From Owenia fusiformis (taxonomy: Eukaryota; Annelida; Polychaeta; Sabellida; Oweniidae): 64,000 nucleotides of DNA. Made by a program: the position numbers and the translations under genes. Numbering within the stretch: the first letter of the stretch is position 1; each line of letters starts with the position of its first letter. The stretch covers positions 28,155,223 to 28,219,222 of the forward strand of contig CAIIXF020000002.1 of assembly GCA_903813345.2 (NCBI GenBank), given 5' to 3'. A model generated the notes under the pieces. The model was not told where the DNA came from, did no database searches, and saw nothing but the letters and a program-made list of their open reading frames with translations. This document shows, in pieces, positions 32,901-47,900 of this stretch.

Positions 32901-35900
32901 ATAATCCCTGGGGGACCATCATTTCTTTCACACCTGGTTGAGACCATATAGAATAACCATTAAAATCGGACAATACACAATCACGACTGAATTTGTATGA
33001 TGTACAATCAAGACTTTATAGAAATCATTGTGTAGTTAGAATAAAGGTCCATTTGCAGTATGGCAAGTGATTTTAGACGGTCATATCTTAAACCATGAGT
33101 AAAACAATATGTTTCTTTCAAGTGAAGTCCCCATGATGATAAAAATATCAATCGAACAATTTCGAAAAATTATCACGTCAACAATTTTTTCAAAATGTTG
33201 AACTTATTTGCTCAAAAGAGGATCTTATTTTTCTGATTTCTATTGCATGAAAACATTATTTAACAAGGGGTCTAAAAATCCTCAAAAGTAGAATGGTATT
33301 GAAGGTTTAGTTTTCAAGATACCACTTTTCGATGACCAAAATCATGCTGAAAACAATAGATAGCATGAGTTTTCCCTTTGAGAAAATAATATGAGAAATG
33401 TGGTTTTTAACTTTATTGCATTTCAATACCCATCCCCTTTTCAGAAGTTATTAATATAGTGTAGAAGAAACTTTTGAGACATTTAAATTGAGAAAAACAA
33501 GATCCTCTTTTGAGAAAATAAGCCTTATTTTAAAAAAAGTGACAAGGTGGGGTCCTAATCCATAATTTTTCAGAGAGTTGGATTGATATTTTACTATCAT
33601 GGGGACGTCACTTTAAAGAAAACATATTGTTTTAATAAAGACCACTGTATGTATACCCAGAAAATACCCATGGTGAAAGATATGACTGTCTAAAACCACT
33701 TGCCATACTGCACATGGACCTTTACTTTAACTGTTTATCTCTAGTCACAATTTCGAGGCATATTCCATATTGGATAATCCGATTGGGATCGTATACCAAA
33801 TGATGGTTTCAATAAATATGATGAGCATCCATCTTTAACAACAGACACTTTATCTTTAATAGCGGGCATGATTTACCATTAACACCCTTGTAAACCGAGC
33901 TCTGTCTGTAGTAATTAAACGTCTACCAAAGGAACAACGAGTTCATAATATAGATGAAACTTGTTCTAAGATTTTTACGACAGAAAAGATAATCACGATA
34001 CTCACACGTCAAGTGAAGCTTATTTATTGCTTATACTTTAGCACCCCATCTTATGTAATCATCTTATCTGGGTTTGATTTATTTACATGCTAATTGAATT
34101 AATTAATAGAACACATCTTTCGGTGAATTTGAACGTCAGCACCGGGAAACAGTGTAACGAAAACATAGTAAGGTGTCTTCCTGTGCAAATACCTGTTTAA
34201 GTGGATAACAAAAGAGCTTATTCCGGGGGTGTTTAGAATGAATGGGTCTTTGGAATTAAAATGTTTAATACGAGTAACGAAGCTTTATTTCTAAATTAAG
34301 AGTGATTTCTAAGTCAGCCTCGCGTTCATTAATACGAAGGGATCATATCCTCATGCTCTTATCAGTCAACTTAATTGTTCAGAAAAGTACTATTTCTATT
34401 CCATAATGGATACTTGCTACCCTTTACATTCGTTTGACTTCACTTCTTAAAAGAGAGCTTTGTCTGTAGTTTAACTAGACTCTGCACGCAGGGTAGATAA
34501 TTGCCTGAGTATCAAGGGATAGCAAAAGATCATATTTTTGGTAAGCAATGTTAAAATAAATTTCGACTGAAACGAGGTCTTTTTTGGGTTATCATTTTAT
34601 TTGATAAAATAATGTACAGAAAATATATGCTCAATTTACTAAAAGGAATCAAAACGTCCAATTAGTTTATATGATGGTTTTACTTAAAACGAGTGCACAT
34701 CGAATGTTTGGGTAAACTTCGAGATATGTTTTATGGCTATGATCATTAAGTTGTATTCTTTGTAACCATCAGCGTCTTCTATTGACATGTATATATATAT
34801 TATCAAATCATTGAGTACACAGACCTTCTCATTATCATCAATGAACAGTGAACGTGTCTGTACCACTGCCGCAAACACGTCAGAGTGAGTAGTAGCGAAA
34901 CTGACGTTTATGGCGCACTAAGACATACCAATTGCCCGAACGCCAATATAACAGGTGCTTTCCTTGGCATTAGTCCCGAGCTCAAATCAACAGTTTATAA
35001 TGTGGCAACAAGTTAGTCTAGGAAAACATTTCAAACAATGTAATTTATCATTCCGTTCAGCTTAACCATAGAGCATGAAAGATACACTTTAACTAGCGAT
35101 CAACGCTTGCATCAAACCAGCAAAAACGACACATTGTAGAGAGGGGTGCGATAAAAAGGGACGAGATGATAACTTTGATGATACAAAGGCTATAAAAAGT
35201 GACTTCAAAAACTAAATTTTTCGATTGGATTCCAACTCAGGACTCTTAGTCCAATAAGAAGAATTCATATATAGCATTTCATTTTCGAGAAAATGCAAAT
35301 CAGCATTAGCCAGCATTGATACAGCAAAACTTGTGTAAAAGTTGGAAATGTATTTCCTCTGCCCACCGGAAAAGCTTAATTGTAGGGCAGATCACCAACC
35401 ATTATTTACCAAGCCAACTTTGCTTGTTGTGATAGGTGAAGAACATGAACAAGGGTGGACTGAGTCAGTGGTCTTAAATGCAACTCGTGCAAAAAGCTAG
35501 TAGTGTGGTTGTATTTGGTTGTATAACATGAGATAAAACAGGGCTTCTTTAAGGGGGGGGGGGGGGGGGGGGTCTTGGTATGCCTTCTTGTGATGTCTGA
35601 AATTATAGTAACCTACAATCAAAGCGAAAGTTTGGTCAACTCGTACATTTTTGAAACAAAATAAAAATAGATATTCATTTTTTCTTTAAGATGACTTGTA
35701 GTTATCATCACATTTCCTGCAAATCAAAATTCTTTTTCTTCAAGGGTTCATAAATTCGACCATGGTGGTTGTCTTTATCTTGGCCAAGTATCAATAACGT
35801 GCATGTAATCCAAATATCAATAACGTGCATGTAATCCAAGTATCAATAACGTGCATGTAATATCTTTCGCAGAACAATCATAAAAGTTAATCAAGCATTT

Positions 35901-38900
35901 TATTGTGTATCACAATATCATTAATCAAACACGATACTGCAAAACGTCATTAAGTACTTCTCGGTCAAATCTGCTCTGACCAAACTTGGGCAAAAAAGTG
36001 TTGAGTACGTTAGAGAGTTTAACTAATCGAGTGGAATTTATCGATAAATATCAATAATATTTCCTTATGGAAAGTACTGCTTGTTGCAATTATTGTTTTA
36101 GGACAACAGACTCAAGGCTGGTGTAAAAGGGTAGAGGGTCCTATTAATTTATGGTCATACTCTCCATTGGTTTATATGTTGACCTTTTTCCCTTATTATC
36201 TTATGCACAATCATGTCCAGTAAGGGCCTTTAAAAAGGGCCTAGGGGACCATAATCCCCGGGGACCATAATTTCTTTCACACTTGTGTCAATGTACAACA
36301 AACCATTGAAAGATGTAATACTGATATCTGTAAAATATGTTGTAGAGAATTCGATTTGGATTTTCCTCTAGGCTACATTTATCCATTTACACACAGGCCC
36401 GTGGCCAGCTTCCAAGGAGGAGGTTTACTTTTCAATTTGATAGAATTCATTTTTGTCATAATCCAAATTATGTTGATAAAGAAACAGAATAAGTATTCAA
36501 ACATTTGTAGGCTCCACGCTGTCAATTGAATACCTTGGTTTCTAAACTTAAGAAGGGGACTGTATCGAGCTAAGCTGACTGTTAAGTCGACGTTATTCGA
36601 GATACTATTCATGTCCTATTGTATACCAACTATCACAAATAATAATTTTCATATCCTTTGGATCCATCTTTTTTGTTTACGTAATGTCTGTAACGTATTG
36701 CTTCAGCTGTTAAGCATCTTCATTGCGATGCAGCAACAATGAATATAACCATTCCTAGTCAGCTTTGTGTCTCCGTGTCGATGTTATTCTTGTGCAATAT
36801 GTCTAGGTATATTCTAGCTTCCCAGTCAAAGACAAACATATGTACGAGGGGTGATCAATAAGTAATGGACGCTTTTCTACACAGATGCTTTTTATAGACC
36901 AATCCCTTCGATTTTCTTACCAGTGATACATCATTCAATTATCTATCAACTCTAGAGATTTGAAAACAAAACATGTAATATCTTTTGATATATCTTTATT
37001 TCAGTGAAGGATGTATAGGTACCCCGGGACCAACGTTTACGTCAAACATTCTGAAGCTATTTTAGCTTGTTTAACATGCAATGCAGGCTGAACAAAACAA
37101 ACCATTATGGTCATGAATTACCCCATTTTTTATGCCATAGTTGATTTTGAATATTTTATCATCACTATGTGGTATTCATGCCACAATTATTCTCGTATTG
37201 TATTATGTGTTTAGATTTGTGGATTTGTGGCGAAGTCTTATACACATGAACAATTGTGAATGTATTAAATAAATGTTGGCAAACTCACGGGGTATCGTTG
37301 GTTCTTTATCTACAATAGATTTTGATTCACGAGAGTTACTTCCACCCTTCCATCCAAAAGTTTGATTTCGCTTGTCTACACTCTTTAAGTTAGAGATAAA
37401 ACCCTCGTGACCGAGTAATTATAAATCGAGAGATTATTAAAACCACTTTCTCACTTACTAACTTATGCACGAAGTGGGACCCAAAAATCGTTTGCAAGTT
37501 ATTACATTAACTTATTGTTAGCTTATACGACAAATGCTATTGTGCGACGAACAGTCGTTACACAACATAACGTAACGAAGTCGTAACACTACCGTACCCT
37601 GTACAAAGTATTTTTTACACGGCTAGAAATGAAAGCACCACGTACACCCCATCAATTAAACATTTCGATTATCTCACGATGGATAGGTCATTTGCCGGGA
37701 TTAAATCTCAATAATGTTCCTTGATAATGAGGGGTCATTCTTATTTATATTAGCAGAGAGAATACTCATCACGACATATTCTCCTAATACACACCCATGT
37801 GGCTAGTTTATCTTTCTGAGAAAGCAAAGAAAATATATGTATATCCGATACAATAGAAGAACAAATACCAACCTTTGCGTTTGAAAAATGTTGAATAAGT
37901 TATTTGAAAGTAGCGATCCCTAGAGTCTAATTATACCTCATGTTCATATCATATGTTCACGCCGTTCCTTTATTTTGTATTTGCAGGGACATGCAGTGCT
38001 GATGTATTTGTCTGTCCCTTGGGGAAGTTCTCGTGTGGCAACCAATCTGTCTGTTTAGACCAGAATCGATGGTGCGACGGAAAGAGCGACTGCGACGCTG
38101 GTTATGATGAAATTCACGAAAACTGCCGTATGTACATGTATTTGCACAGGGGGAGTGTGTATTACCCGTTTACAGGGTAAGTCAAAAAAGGTAGCCAAAA
38201 TCGTAATAACTTAGCTTGTATTCGCGAATGCAACTAATGGCTATCTGCTACCGGATTAACCTACTATTGTATGGGCAACTCAATTAAATATGAATAGTAT
38301 ACGCCATTATTGCATTCATATTTTAATGAGTTAATGAGTCATAAAATAAGAGGTTAATCCGGTAACCGCTAGCCGTTAGTTGCATTCGCGAATACAAACT
38401 TAGTCATTTTGACTCATTTAGCATGGGCTTTTTGTCCAATTTGGCAGAATTAAACCTTGTCCGATGTCTTTTCATTCTAATACGTTTCATTGTTCTATTT
38501 TCAATGTTCACAATTTTATGACTATTTTACAAAACATGCTCTGAATGCCAAAATATACCTAAATCACCCTATCACCCCCATGATTTTATTTTTGAGGTTA
38601 TTAATTAAAGAAAGTGTGGAGAACTACCAGAGACCTTAAACAAGATATTAGAAGGAAAATGAGAGCCAATACACAAGATATATGTGTGTAATCAGAAAAC
38701 GGGCAAGTGCATTGCATACCTGGGTATATCGAAAAGGAACAATGAGCCCATGCATTGCAAATTACATGCTCACACGTTCTCAACAAAACCAGTTCATCCA
38801 AGCGCACTTAAACTACGCGGTGGCTACCTTGTGGGCTACTCGCGTGTGTCAACCGCGCCGACTTTTTGCTAGTGCACCACAGGAGTTCGATTGCAATAAA

Positions 38901-41900
38901 ACGTGATGTCCTTCAAAATAAGTATGTGAGTGTTAGTGCGCTTGGATGAGCTTTTTTTGTTGAAAATACATGAGCATGTAATGAGCACTGCGGGGCGTAT
39001 TGTTCTTTTTGTGATGCCTGGGCAGAAACCTTCCGCAATTCACTAGCAACGCGGGCATACAAAAATACATTGTTAGTTGAATACAAGAACATTGAACAAG
39101 GTTCAGTTGTGCCAATTATTGGGTTAAACTCATGCTGGATGACTGAGTTATAAAGATTTTGTTTGGATTACCTTTTTGACTCACCCCTTATACTAGTAGT
39201 TATACCAAAAGATGACATATTATATTTGCAAAAGGGATGGGATGAAATTTACAAAACGTGGGCCCCTGTTACACTATTCTACTATTTAGATTCGTCCGGC
39301 CCCTGTATATGAAATACATACAAGTATGAAGTAGAATAAAACGGTTTCTAGACAACTCATCCCAAGACAGGTCATCCCTAAGACAACTCATCCCAAAGAC
39401 AACTCATCCCAAGACATATCATCCCAAGACAACTCATCCCAAGACATTTCATCCCAAGACAACTCATCCGAAGACATCCCATCCCAAGACAACTCATCCC
39501 AAGACATTTCATCCCAAGGCAACTCATCCCAAGACATTTCACCCCAAGACAACTTATCCCAATTGTACAATTGATAAATTATTTTGCCCTCTATATTATA
39601 TATATCCTTTTTTCATTTTTATGATTACAAAGTGATTTTTGATTACACACTCAATTTTAATACTGATTTTTAGCATTTTGAAATGGCACTTGAAAGTTAT
39701 GTTCTACTTGTAAGTACTGCCGCTATTTTGATTAATTCTGGGATATTCTAAATATATTTGAAAATATAGAATTGAACATATAAGTCATAGACATTATTTC
39801 CAAATTTAATCATCATAAATCTGAAAGTTTGAAATTGGTAATCTTATTTAGGATTAAGCCCAAATATTTTAAAACCCCGGGTTTAAAACAAAGACTGAAC
39901 TAATCTGAGAGAATTATTCTGATAGCACCTTGGATAATCAAAGTATATATTAATTTGAACATGTTTATCTTAATCCTAATCAGTCAACAAAAATTAACTT
40001 AAACTAGGTAAAACTAGAAAAAACAAAATACATAAATATTAAGTAAATACAGCATGACAAAATATGATATGTGTCAGTGTAAAATACAGCATGAGAAATG
40101 TATATAATAAAAAAACAAAGATATTCCATGACCAGTGTACATGTGCTAACTGCTAAAATCTCTAAATATGTTTCATTCTTTCAAAAGTGAAAATTAATTA
40201 TATAATATTATGTTATATTTCAAGTCGGGAAGAGTTGTCCTGGGGATGAGTTGTCTTGGGATGAGATGTCTTGGGATGAGATGTCTTGGGATGAAATTGT
40301 CTTGGGATGATCGAGCCCATAAAATGGTGACAACAAACCACTACCAGCTTTTTAACGCTGATTCCCTAGTAGTAGTAAAATTAAAAATAATTGTATAATA
40401 CATACAAAATGTACAATGCACTAAGAGTCGATTATATTATATATTATTTTAGAATTCACTGGAGGTACATATGACACAATTGTGAAGATTTTCGGGAATG
40501 ATACCATAAGAACAATAAATCAGTCTTGCCGTAAGTACTTTTAATATTTTAATAAACTAAAAAATATCCCGAAGTATATTTAATTATTTTATTGTAAAAT
40601 CGTAAATATGCACAAATTCCAAGTCAAAAATCAGACACATGTAGATATGAGCGATTGCCAACTTATTCATTGAAATTCTATTAAAAATATCTGAGGTCTT
40701 ACTGTCATGTAAAATATAATTTTTCCCCATTTTTACACTTGAAACTTAAACAACTTTACCGATTCATATTATATCTTTCTCAAATATTGTATTTTGAGAT
40801 TGTAAGGAATACATTGGTAGGTACACGCTGCTTGCAATTTTATCGCTCTGTGTAGATCTGATTATCACTTTATTGAACCAAAGAGAATATCATCCATTAT
40901 TTTCATGTTGTGTAATACTAATCAAAAGTGCATTATGATGAGTAAGTATGATCGACCCCCCCTGGCCAGAAAATCTTTCAAAATCATGCAGTTTTCACCA
41001 TTCTGAACATTTTTAAGTGATTTTGGCCATTTTGGACCAAAATTGTCACAAGTGAACCCCCCTGGAATTTTTCAAAAAGTGAACCCCCCTTGGCATATCC
41101 TGGCTACGGGCCTGATAGAAAACAACATTAAAACCCACCGGTAGAGGTGAATGCAAATGGTAAAATTTGGTAGTTTCCCTTGGGCCAGTTTGATGGACTA
41201 TGGCTCCAAAATTGTAGGGGTTGTGTTGACATGTAGAATATTTTCAAGTATGAACTATTGACTTGATGTACCACAATTAATGCCGTTCTTTTGTTACAGA
41301 TTTCTCGAATTACCCATCATTGTGCGAATGTAAAGAGGCTGTAATAAGCTGCAAAGAAAAGGGATTCACAAGATTACCGGTTGATCTTCCGAGTAATTTG
41401 ACAAGGCTGTGAGTTAAAAGACGAAAATAATGATAAGCGAGACTATGATTAGTTGATGTAACTAGATTGACATGATTACACCATGCTAAATTGCAACATG
41501 TCATGCCATAACAACATTCTGATGTAACAGATTATGAGTGAATCTTTGTAATGAGAAACATATTTAAAACATGTAACATTTCAGAGCATATTGTTTATTC
41601 CATAAATATCCTGAAAGGTAAATATTACACAACAATAAATATATTACAAGTCATCAACATGCCAAATGTCACCAGCTGCCATTTGTTACATATGCTCAAC
41701 TCCAACCACCACCAGTCGAATGACTTTAACAATTTATGTCACCACTAGTGGTGGTGAAATAAAAAAATCATGGCATGTCTATATATGTAGCTACTTCATT
41801 CTACTGAAACGGATAACGAAACGGATAACTGAAACGGATAAAAATATATATAATACATGTATGTGCGTACAATTGCAGTGTTTTTTCAGTAAACTATAAC

Positions 41901-44900
41901 CATGGTCCTAATAATTTAGATCAACATATGTTATAATCATGATATATTTGTTTTCAAATTTAAAACGTTTATCACTTTTCCAGGATCTTCAAAGGTAACT
42001 TGCTTAAAGAGATACGTTCACATGCATTCCAACGGTTTTCCCGAATGACAGTTTTGTAAGTATGTCATACGTGAATTTGTTTTGAATATAGGAATAATCA
42101 CTCCATTCATCATTTTTTTTGTTGATTTTATAGACATCAATACAAAGCAGACATATGCATAATACAAGATGATACAATCCCGGGGATACAATAGAATTCA
42201 GGGATAAACATTTATTTGATGATTGAGAAACCCATTTAACAAAATGAAGCTCCATTTATGAAAGTTGTATTCTACCTGAATATAATCAAAATCTAAGCAC
42301 TAAGACTTCTGGCTGTAGTTGATTTTATGTTTTATATATTTTGCAGGCATCTTGGAGGAAATAAGATAGAGCGCATTGATAATGGTGGTTTTTATGGTTT
42401 AGACAGATTAGAGAAATTGTAAGAACATACAAATATTTCAGAAAATTATAAATTAAATGAACTCATCTTCGAATCCTATCATGTCATCGTTTATCATATC
42501 ATATCATATCATATCATATCATATATAGTAACCAAGAGTTTTTGATAGAAAAATCCATTCATTACATTTGTACTTATTTACAGTGTTACGTTTGTTTCCT
42601 GTGTTACAGATTCTTACAAGGGAATAATCTAACAACCATAGAAACTGGAACCATAGGAAGGCTTCACAAACTAGAATGGTTGTAAGAAATGTATTTGTAA
42701 TCCTGACGTCTTGTCAATAATCTAGAAACAAATTTGTTAAACGCAAGTGTCATTTCAACACAAATGATTTAAGTAACGGAGAACTCATAGTTGAAGATAA
42801 AGACCAAAAGGTCAGTATCATTCTGATACTCATAGCATCTTTCTGTTTCACCTGAAACATCAGGGCTGAGAAGAACTGAAAATGTCATGGTTTATCATGA
42901 TGGTCATGATTGGCATTTTACAATTTTCACTTGTAGATGGCTGAGTGAGAATAAACTGCAGAGTATTGCAATGGATGAGTTTAAATATACAAATCTGATA
43001 ACAATGTAAGAGTTTAAAGTATTTCTTTCCTAAGTATTTGTGAATTTCACTAGCTATTGGCACGTATGGTTGTTTAATATAAACTTGGCAACATTAACAA
43101 AATAAAGAATAAAAACAAATGCACAGAGACCATTAAGGATATTTTTACATTCACATTAAAACAGAACAAATAACTAATGCTTCGTTTATACTATGAAGCA
43201 AAGTTATTATTCAACTCTACTTTGCTACCTTTTTAAAATCAGTATATATTCTGAATAATTTACTTTGTATTATAGCAATCTAAAATGGAACAAACTCACT
43301 CAAGTAGAGACAATGGTTGGTCCAGCGAATGGAAATCTAGCTGTCTTGTAAGTATATCACTTAACGAATCCATCAAGTTTCAGGTGAGATCTACGGGGAA
43401 TTCATGATCAAACCCAAAGTGGGGGGGGGGGGGTGGATAGACCAGAGATTCAGATATCAGTAGAATACTGTTTTTAATACTGAATCTATTGATTAAAAAT
43501 ATTATCTTGTTTTGAAGCTTTCATTGAGATGGTATACAGTTGTTAATTGTCCCAACAAAATGGGAATAATTCCTTATGAGTTAGGAACGAATCCATACAT
43601 GTACATTCACCAGAACGCTGAAAAATGTTCATAACTCGACATGGAATGATCCCACAATGCTGAGTCGCTGACCTTGGTTAATTCATTGATTCATAAGTTT
43701 ATTCCCAAATCAATAATGATCGATATTGATCAATCCATATTTTTGGGGAATTTCAGGTTCCTAGACAACAACAAAATCCAGCGTCTTTACAGCACACAAT
43801 TTAGAAGCATGCAGAATCTCCAAACATTGTGAGTATTTTTTGTAATAGAAGTAATTGTAATTTTAATCGGTATATGCAGATGTTTATGTAGACAATGCAT
43901 AAGCTGTGAAGGACCTAAGTTTACAACATTGTATTGGGAATGCAGCCTGGTATTAGAAGGTATCTATCAAATGACTCTTCTCAGTATGTGTAACTTTTGC
44001 GTGTTAGCAATCCAGAAGTGACGTTATTACTTATACGTCTTTGGCAATGATCATTGTGATACTTAAATACTAAATAAATAAATAGATAAATGAAAAAGCC
44101 TCCATGTTACTCTTAAATTCGCTTTAAGGATATTGATAAGATTGCCCTTGGCAAGCTCGTTTCCAAGCCCTAGTGCCAATTAAAACAATTCCTTCTAGAT
44201 CGATTGTCCTAGAAGATCTCAAATATGTTTTCCCTACCTATTTTGATACTGGGATTTTAAATTTTGATTTGATTACAGAACATTGTCATATAATGACATA
44301 AGCTATATCGCCGAAGATGCCTTCAAGAACCTTCCTTCCCTGACAGATTTGTAAGTAATAATAAACGTCAATGAAAAAGATGAATTGAGTATTTGCTTTG
44401 CCCAATATCAAAGGAAATTTTGCAGACAGTTCTTGTTTCAATTCTAATAATAGCATAGCTAATAGCTATGTAGGTATACATTCATGTATATACCATGAAA
44501 TGTATTTATTTTTGAATTACCCTCTAATGTATGTAGTCTTATGTAATTCATAATAATTCATGTAACTAAAAAATTTTAATGTAACTAAGTGACTTAAGAC
44601 AAACATAAAAATCTGTACAATTGCATTTGATATTTACAATGAATTTCCATAAAGATATTTTTATATTTTTACAGATAATATGGTTAGATTATAGTTGAAA
44701 TATGTGCTTGTTTTGTTTTGTAGAGATTTGGCCTGGAATAAACTGACACGACTTCATCGTAAGGTTTTTGAGCCACTTACAGAGTTGCAGCTGCTGTAAG
44801 TTCTGTTTTATTGTTGTATTTCATTCACCAGAGTTTATATGTTTTCAAATTATTTGATATGTTCGCTTATAACTATGTATTAGAATTATTGTATATATGA

Positions 44901-47900
44901 TATTCGGACCATTCTAGATAATGACATTAATTTATGGTGTAATGGACACCCCCACCCCTCAAAAACAGAAAAAAAGAAATATTGAAAAATTTGTTGAAAA
45001 AACACTGACAAATTATAATTTGAAATGCTTAGAATGCACCATATACAATGTAAATAAAAGAAACTCCCGTATCCTTTTTGGGGCTCACTTCTCTCTCACT
45101 GTGCAAACCCCAAAACGCACCATTTTGACAATTGCTTGGTACGCCCCTGCGCTATATAATGATACTAGGTTTTGTCTTATAATGTTTTGCAGAGACTTAT
45201 CAGGCAATCCAATCATTCTACAAGTGAATGGATTCTCAGGTCTTCAGAAGTTAGAAGTACTGTACGTAAAGTATTTGTATCAGTAAATACTTCTTTCATT
45301 GTTTTCTTGACTCGAAGTTCTTCGAATTATGAATTAAGTAATAAATAAGTAAATATTAATATGATATTGTTTGCAAAAACTGAATTCAAAGACTTTAAAT
45401 TGACACAACATGTATTTGCATTATATCGATCAATTTATTTTTTGAACTACCCTTCAGTGCATGTAGTCTTATGCAATGCTTAATATGTATTGTACATTAC
45501 AGGAAGTTAGGAGCAATCTCAATTGATAACATTCAAATAAAGATGTTTTCATCTTTACAGAGCTTAAAATTCATGTAAGTGTACTTTCTTGTATATTCTA
45601 AACAGTGGTTTACAAATCGTTACAGTATACGCATAACATAACTAATGACGCCGTCTTAAATCATGAAAAAACTAGATCAGAATATTCATGAACGTGAAAA
45701 AACTAAGTTTTACAGCCAGATATTCTCAATCTTGGGACGGTGGGAAAAGGTGAACCCTCATTGCTAATGGGACAGCTTGCCTACCTTTACCTTTACGCTT
45801 CAGAGAGTTCAAAGACTTTCACTACTGTAGTTACGCTCCTCATGTTCGGAGTTGTGATCCCAAGGGAGACGGGATATCCTCATTCAACAATCTCTTGGAC
45901 AATCCTGTCCTTAGGATCAGCATTTGGATTGTGGCTTGCTTTACATGTGCTGGCAATCTGGCTGTGCTCATCTCCAGAACGCTCATAAAGACAGATCTGA
46001 ATCTTCATTCTATAGTAATCAGGAATTTATGTGGTAAGATTGCAGATTACCATTCAACGATGCAATGTTTAAAACCTCTTGAATACCAGAACATTTGACA
46101 TTTTTTCTTTACTTTTTAATATAACTGAACATTAACCAATTTTGATACATATTTTGTGCATGTGTAAATACATAGAACAAACCTTTTAAAGTTAGAAATT
46201 CTGTAACTGATATTTACATCACTTTAAGAATTCAATTTTTAAATGTAATTGGGAGTTAACCATTGATTTTCCAAAAATGTGATGTGACTGTTTAAAGAAT
46301 TGCTTATTCGTACTTTTTTCAATAAATCAACTAATGGTTTTGAAACACGAAGCCTAATTATTTAAGAGAAAGTCAAGTCCTTGACTCAATCAAGGGTCAT
46401 GCAAAACACCATTGAAATTAATTAAAAGTGTCTGTACGATGTTTTAAGAGACATGCGTGTAATAATGTCTTCTAAATGTATGTATCAAGAAACATACAGA
46501 CCAAACAAGCTTTGTATATATTTTGCTTGTTATATTAATGTAACTCTGGTATGTATTACGATGTGACTTTTTAATATATTTGTAGAATAAATGAATAATT
46601 GTGTCAATTGTTTTTCAGCTGCCGACTTACTAATGGGCATATACTTAGTAATAGTAGCTGCTCAAGACGTCAGGTTCCGCGAGACCTACAACTCGCACGC
46701 ATATGAATGGATGTCTAGCCATCTTTGCCAAGTTACAGGAGTACTTGCAATGATATCTTGTGAAGTTTCTATACTCATTCTCGTGTTTATGTCCGTAGAA
46801 CGTTACGCTACAATATCATTTCCATACAGGACTTTCCGTATGTCTTCAAAGCTAGCATGGATCATTCTATGCTCGCTATGGGTGACTGGGCTTCTCATTG
46901 GAATCATTCCTCTGACTTCAGAAAATGCATTTGGGAAGTTTTATGGCAGTAATGGAGTTTGTTTCCCGCTTCATATACACGATCCATATCTCAAAGGATG
47001 GGAGTATTCCGCTTTTATATTCATTGTATTGAACTTTACCAGCGTTGCGGTGATAGTGTTCTGTTACGTCGCTATGCTGTGTAGTATTTATAAAACTCAG
47101 CGTCTTACTGAATCAACGTGTGCACAGGAGAGGTCGTTCGCGAAAAGAATTCTCGTTATCATCCTCTCAGACCTTATGTGCTGGGTCCCTCTCATCACAA
47201 TAAAGCTCATGGCATTTGGTAGCATTAGGATATCAGGTAAATTATGTATGGTTCCTTTTATTATGATAAAGAATGGTTCTTTATTAAAGATTATGATATG
47301 CATTTGTGATCATCATTGTGATGTGTGAGGTTATGGTATTTCATAACATATGAATATCATGTCAATTTACAATCGTCTTTTCGCGTAAATCATTGCTCCT
47401 TTTTCTTCCAAAAAGGCTTTCCGGAATCTTGATAAACCATGATGGTGTACATAAGTAGACATACGTATGTGTTTCAAATACTAAAGCGTTGAAGAAGCAA
47501 GCTTCAAAAAATCTGCAATAGATTGAATATACACCATGAATAAAATTGATTTCAGATAGCATGTATGCCTGGTTGGCCATCTTCATATTACCAATAAACA
47601 GTGCCATCAACCCTATTCTCTACACATTGACCATAGTCTCGTTCAGACGAAAGTTCCTCCAATTTTGGAGAAGAAAATATAGGAGTGGAAAGACCAAACA
47701 CTGCTCAAGGTTCCAAATGGGTCGTCTAGGTGAGTTAGACTTGCATTTGATACCTAACACCTTGTGGAATGACATGAATAGCTAATTACGGTAACATTAA
47801 TTTTCCTCGAACAATCATTAAAATGGCAGCAACAGCTAACAGTAACATCTACATGTATGTTCCTTAATATATCACTAAAATGGCATCAACAGCTCGCTCA

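Larger units (their letters stand above)
25692..37986. other. Intron 1 of gene 2 (12.3 kb), repeat-rich
   Basis: No exon was found between the signal exon and the LDLa exon. Besides the repeats entered separately, it holds AT-rich unique sequence (for example 33780-35780 and 36300-37980). A 149-codon frame at 31659-32108 overlaps a dispersed repeat and is not taken as a gene. A mariner-like end (gaggggtgatcaataagtaa, about 36846) has no visible partner. Confidence 0.5.

Noticed and set aside
36841-36870. Mariner-like end gaggggtgatcaataagtaa
   Set aside because: No inverted partner or TA-bounded second end was found, so no element could be delimited.
39388-39570. Minus-strand frame with repeated W-D-E residues
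   Set aside because: Entirely produced by a 15-bp tandem repeat.
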